From: Stenogyne calaminthoides
Lineage: Eukaryota > Streptophyta > Magnoliopsida > Lamiales > Lamiaceae
Direction of reading: 5' to 3'
DNA length: 64,000 nucleotides
Assembly (NCBI GenBank): GCA_037126765.1
Contig: JBBCBC010000016.1
Location: 15,178,728 to 15,242,727, forward strand
In this document: piece after piece, positions 63,056 to 64,000 of the stretch
Layout: each line of letters starts with the position of its first letter
How positions within the stretch are numbered: position 1 is the stretch's first letter
Notes under the pieces: model-generated
The model's database searches: none
What the model saw: the letters and a program-made list of their open reading frames with translations, nothing else
What the model was told of the DNA's origin: nothing
Made by a program: the position numbers and the translations under genes

Positions 63056-63346
63056 ATCTATCCAAATAAAAGTGCCCGAAGACGCAAAGGGAGATAGATC
63101 GCGGTCTATTGTGATAATGCCGGACCAGTTGCAAATTCAAGGGAACCAAGAGCCCACAAGGCTAGCAAACACATTGAAAGGAAATACCATCTTATACGAC
63201 AAATCATTAAGAGAGGAGATATAGAGGTGGCAAAGATCGCGTCAGAGAATAACCTAGCAAATCCATTCACAAAGGGTCTGCCTCAGAATACATTCGAGAG
63301 ACATGTGGAAGGAATGGGTGTCAAGACCGTTGTCAATCTACTTTGA
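63056..63346 (+). pseudogene. Copia-3 RNase H, internally deleted
   Basis: HGIHLSK and KCPKTQREID (end of the connection domain, about 63045-63095) are followed at once by YCDNAGPVANSREPRAHKAS, KHIERKYHLIRQIIKRGDIE and NLANPFTKGLPQNTFERHVE (63105-63310) and a TGA at 63344-63346. In related elements about 170 residues lie between these parts, including the first catalytic residues of RNase H. The deletion junction is near 63095-63103, where the sequence reads GATAGATCGCGGTC. Confidence 0.88.
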
Positions 63347-63461
63347 GTATAAGTGGGAGAGATATTATTAGGTTCGTGTAGGTGACATTAGATGTCACGT
63401 AGATTCTACACTAGACGTGTTGTAGTATACTTAAAATCAGACTTTGAGTATAAGTGGGAGA
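63340..63461 (+). other. Two copies of the Copia-3 polypurine tract
   Basis: ACTTTGAGTATAAGTGGGAG followed by A occurs at 63340-63360 and again at 63441-63461. The second lies directly before the 3' LTR and is the functional position; the first overlaps the pol stop codon. Between them, GACATTAGATGTC is a small palindrome at about 63384-63396. Confidence 0.85.
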
Positions 63462-63462
63462 T

Positions 63463-64000
63463 TGTTGGGGTTATACTGGAAAGTATGCTTTTACTTTGTA
63501 TAACCAGACTTAATTTCTTTCTTATTTGCTGAAATAAATTATTTATCACTGATGCTTTAAATATCATTGAATGTTACATATATTTACTGCATAATTGTTC
63601 AATAAATAGTACTGTTACATTGTAGTTAATTTAGTGATACCAGATCACAAAAGATTAAATTAACAGTCCCTTGTAACTAAAAGTACAGAATTCACTACCC
63701 AGGTGGAAATGAACAAACCATCGTGAAAGGTTGAAGTGTAAGGCTCAGATTGACTTGTCTTGACCAAGAGATTACACTAGTGCATTATGATGCACTGAAT
63801 GGGACTGCAAGATGATACATTCTTCAGTACTGAATATAGAAGAATTAGACCTCAGTGGTTCATTATTTCTTAATCTTCGTCCCTTAAATAGGATTGTGTG
63901 GAATCAATAACCATTGCTTTGACTTATGATGGGAAGAGAATCAGTGAGATTCAATACCTTGTATCTTGAGCAATGTTATTGGTTACACGACGATTGCTAA
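63463..64000 (+). repeat. Copia-3 3' LTR (cut by window end)
   Basis: Begins TGTTGGGGTTATACTGG and follows the 5' LTR (46154-46693) to the last base, with about 26 differences in 538 bp counted by eye. The TATA box and end lie outside. Confidence 0.93.

Larger units (their letters stand above)
9711..64000 (-). mobile_element. Tat-1: Ty3/Gypsy Tat-lineage element, interrupted three times, right end outside window
   Basis: A minus-strand Gypsy enters Copia-0 after TTCTA (9706-9710). Its own sequence in the window is 9711-11389, 13384-16254 and 45254-46153; everything between and after is later insertions (a LINE, Copia-1, Copia-3). Visible parts are the 3' LTR, PPT, an antisense-oriented gene downstream of pol, the end of pol, and integrase. 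LTR and antisense gene match Tat-2 at 51528-61846, so both belong to the Tat lineage. The continuation towards reverse transcriptase, gag and the 5' LTR should follow Copia-3, past 64000. The TSD partner of TTCTA cannot be checked here. Confidence 0.85.
46154..64000 (+). mobile_element. Copia-3: Ty1/Copia element with nested Tat-2, 3' LTR cut by window end
   Basis: 5' LTR 46154-47870, PBS 47873, leader with GC-rich block, gag and pol from 49531, interrupted in integrase by Tat-2 (51528-61846), reverse transcriptase and truncated RNase H to 63346, two PPT-like copies, 3' LTR from 63463 on. The two LTRs agree at roughly 95 % over the 538 bp that can be compared by eye. It is inserted in the integrase of Tat-1 after TGCCC (46149-46153); the TSD partner is outside. 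Element length without Tat-2 would be near 8.7 kb. Confidence 0.92.

Overview
This 64-kb window is plant nuclear repeat DNA, almost certainly from a flowering plant. Everything recognisable is transposable-element sequence of plant-specific lineages: SIRE/Maximus-type and other Ty1/Copia elements, Tat-type and chromovirus-type Ty3/Gypsy elements, and a plant LINE with a DUF4283-type ORF1. I see no intact host gene, no rRNA or tRNA gene and no CRISPR. The one piece of host coding sequence is a captured fragment of the spliceosomal helicase gene BRR2. The species cannot be named from the sequence.

The layout is a set of Russian dolls, resolved by LTR pairs and target-site duplications (TSDs). 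(1) The outermost visible element is an old + strand Copia ('Copia-0'): LTR about 361-950, primer-binding site (PBS) 952, broken gag-pol 7310-9710. A minus-strand chromovirus derivative reduced to LTR-internal-LTR-internal-LTR (2856-7287, TSD AATAT/AATAC) sits in its leader. (2) A Tat-type Gypsy on the minus strand ('Tat-1') enters Copia-0 at 9711 and runs out of the window on the right. Its visible parts are the 3' LTR (9711-10352), an intron-containing antisense gene (10834-15424), the end of pol (16097-16254) and integrase (45254-46153). (3) Tat-1 carries a LINE with ORF1 only (11390-13383, 19-bp TSD), a SIRE-like Copia ('Copia-1', 16255-45253, TSD GAGTA) and another Copia ('Copia-3', 46154 to past the end). 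(4) A second SIRE-like element ('Copia-2', 23012-37186, TSD GGTTA) lies inside the reverse transcriptase of Copia-1. A complete-length Tat element ('Tat-2', 51528-61846, TSD GGGGG) lies inside the integrase of Copia-3. Two chains are therefore four insertions deep.

All gag-pol frames are broken, so every element is a non-autonomous relic. Still, every domain of a working element can be found in some copy: gag, protease, integrase, reverse transcriptase, RNase H, PBS, polypurine tract (PPT) and LTR TATA boxes.

The most interesting content is not gag-pol. Both Tat elements carry, opposite to pol, a gene with its own TATA box, a PF04195-like ('putative gypsy type transposon') domain, a coiled coil, three introns at matching positions and a shared 3' end signal. 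Tat-1 also holds BRR2 sequence at the 3' end of that antisense gene. Both SIRE-like elements have an internal promoter in front of their extra 3' ORF; in Copia-1 this is followed by a candidate intron, and Copia-1 also has an antisense transcription cassette. Finally, Copia-1 and Copia-2 show patchy replacement of CTG/CAG words by CG-containing words. This breaks reading frames and differs between LTR pairs; it looks more like a consensus error at methylated CHG sites than like evolution, so frameshift counts there should be treated with caution.
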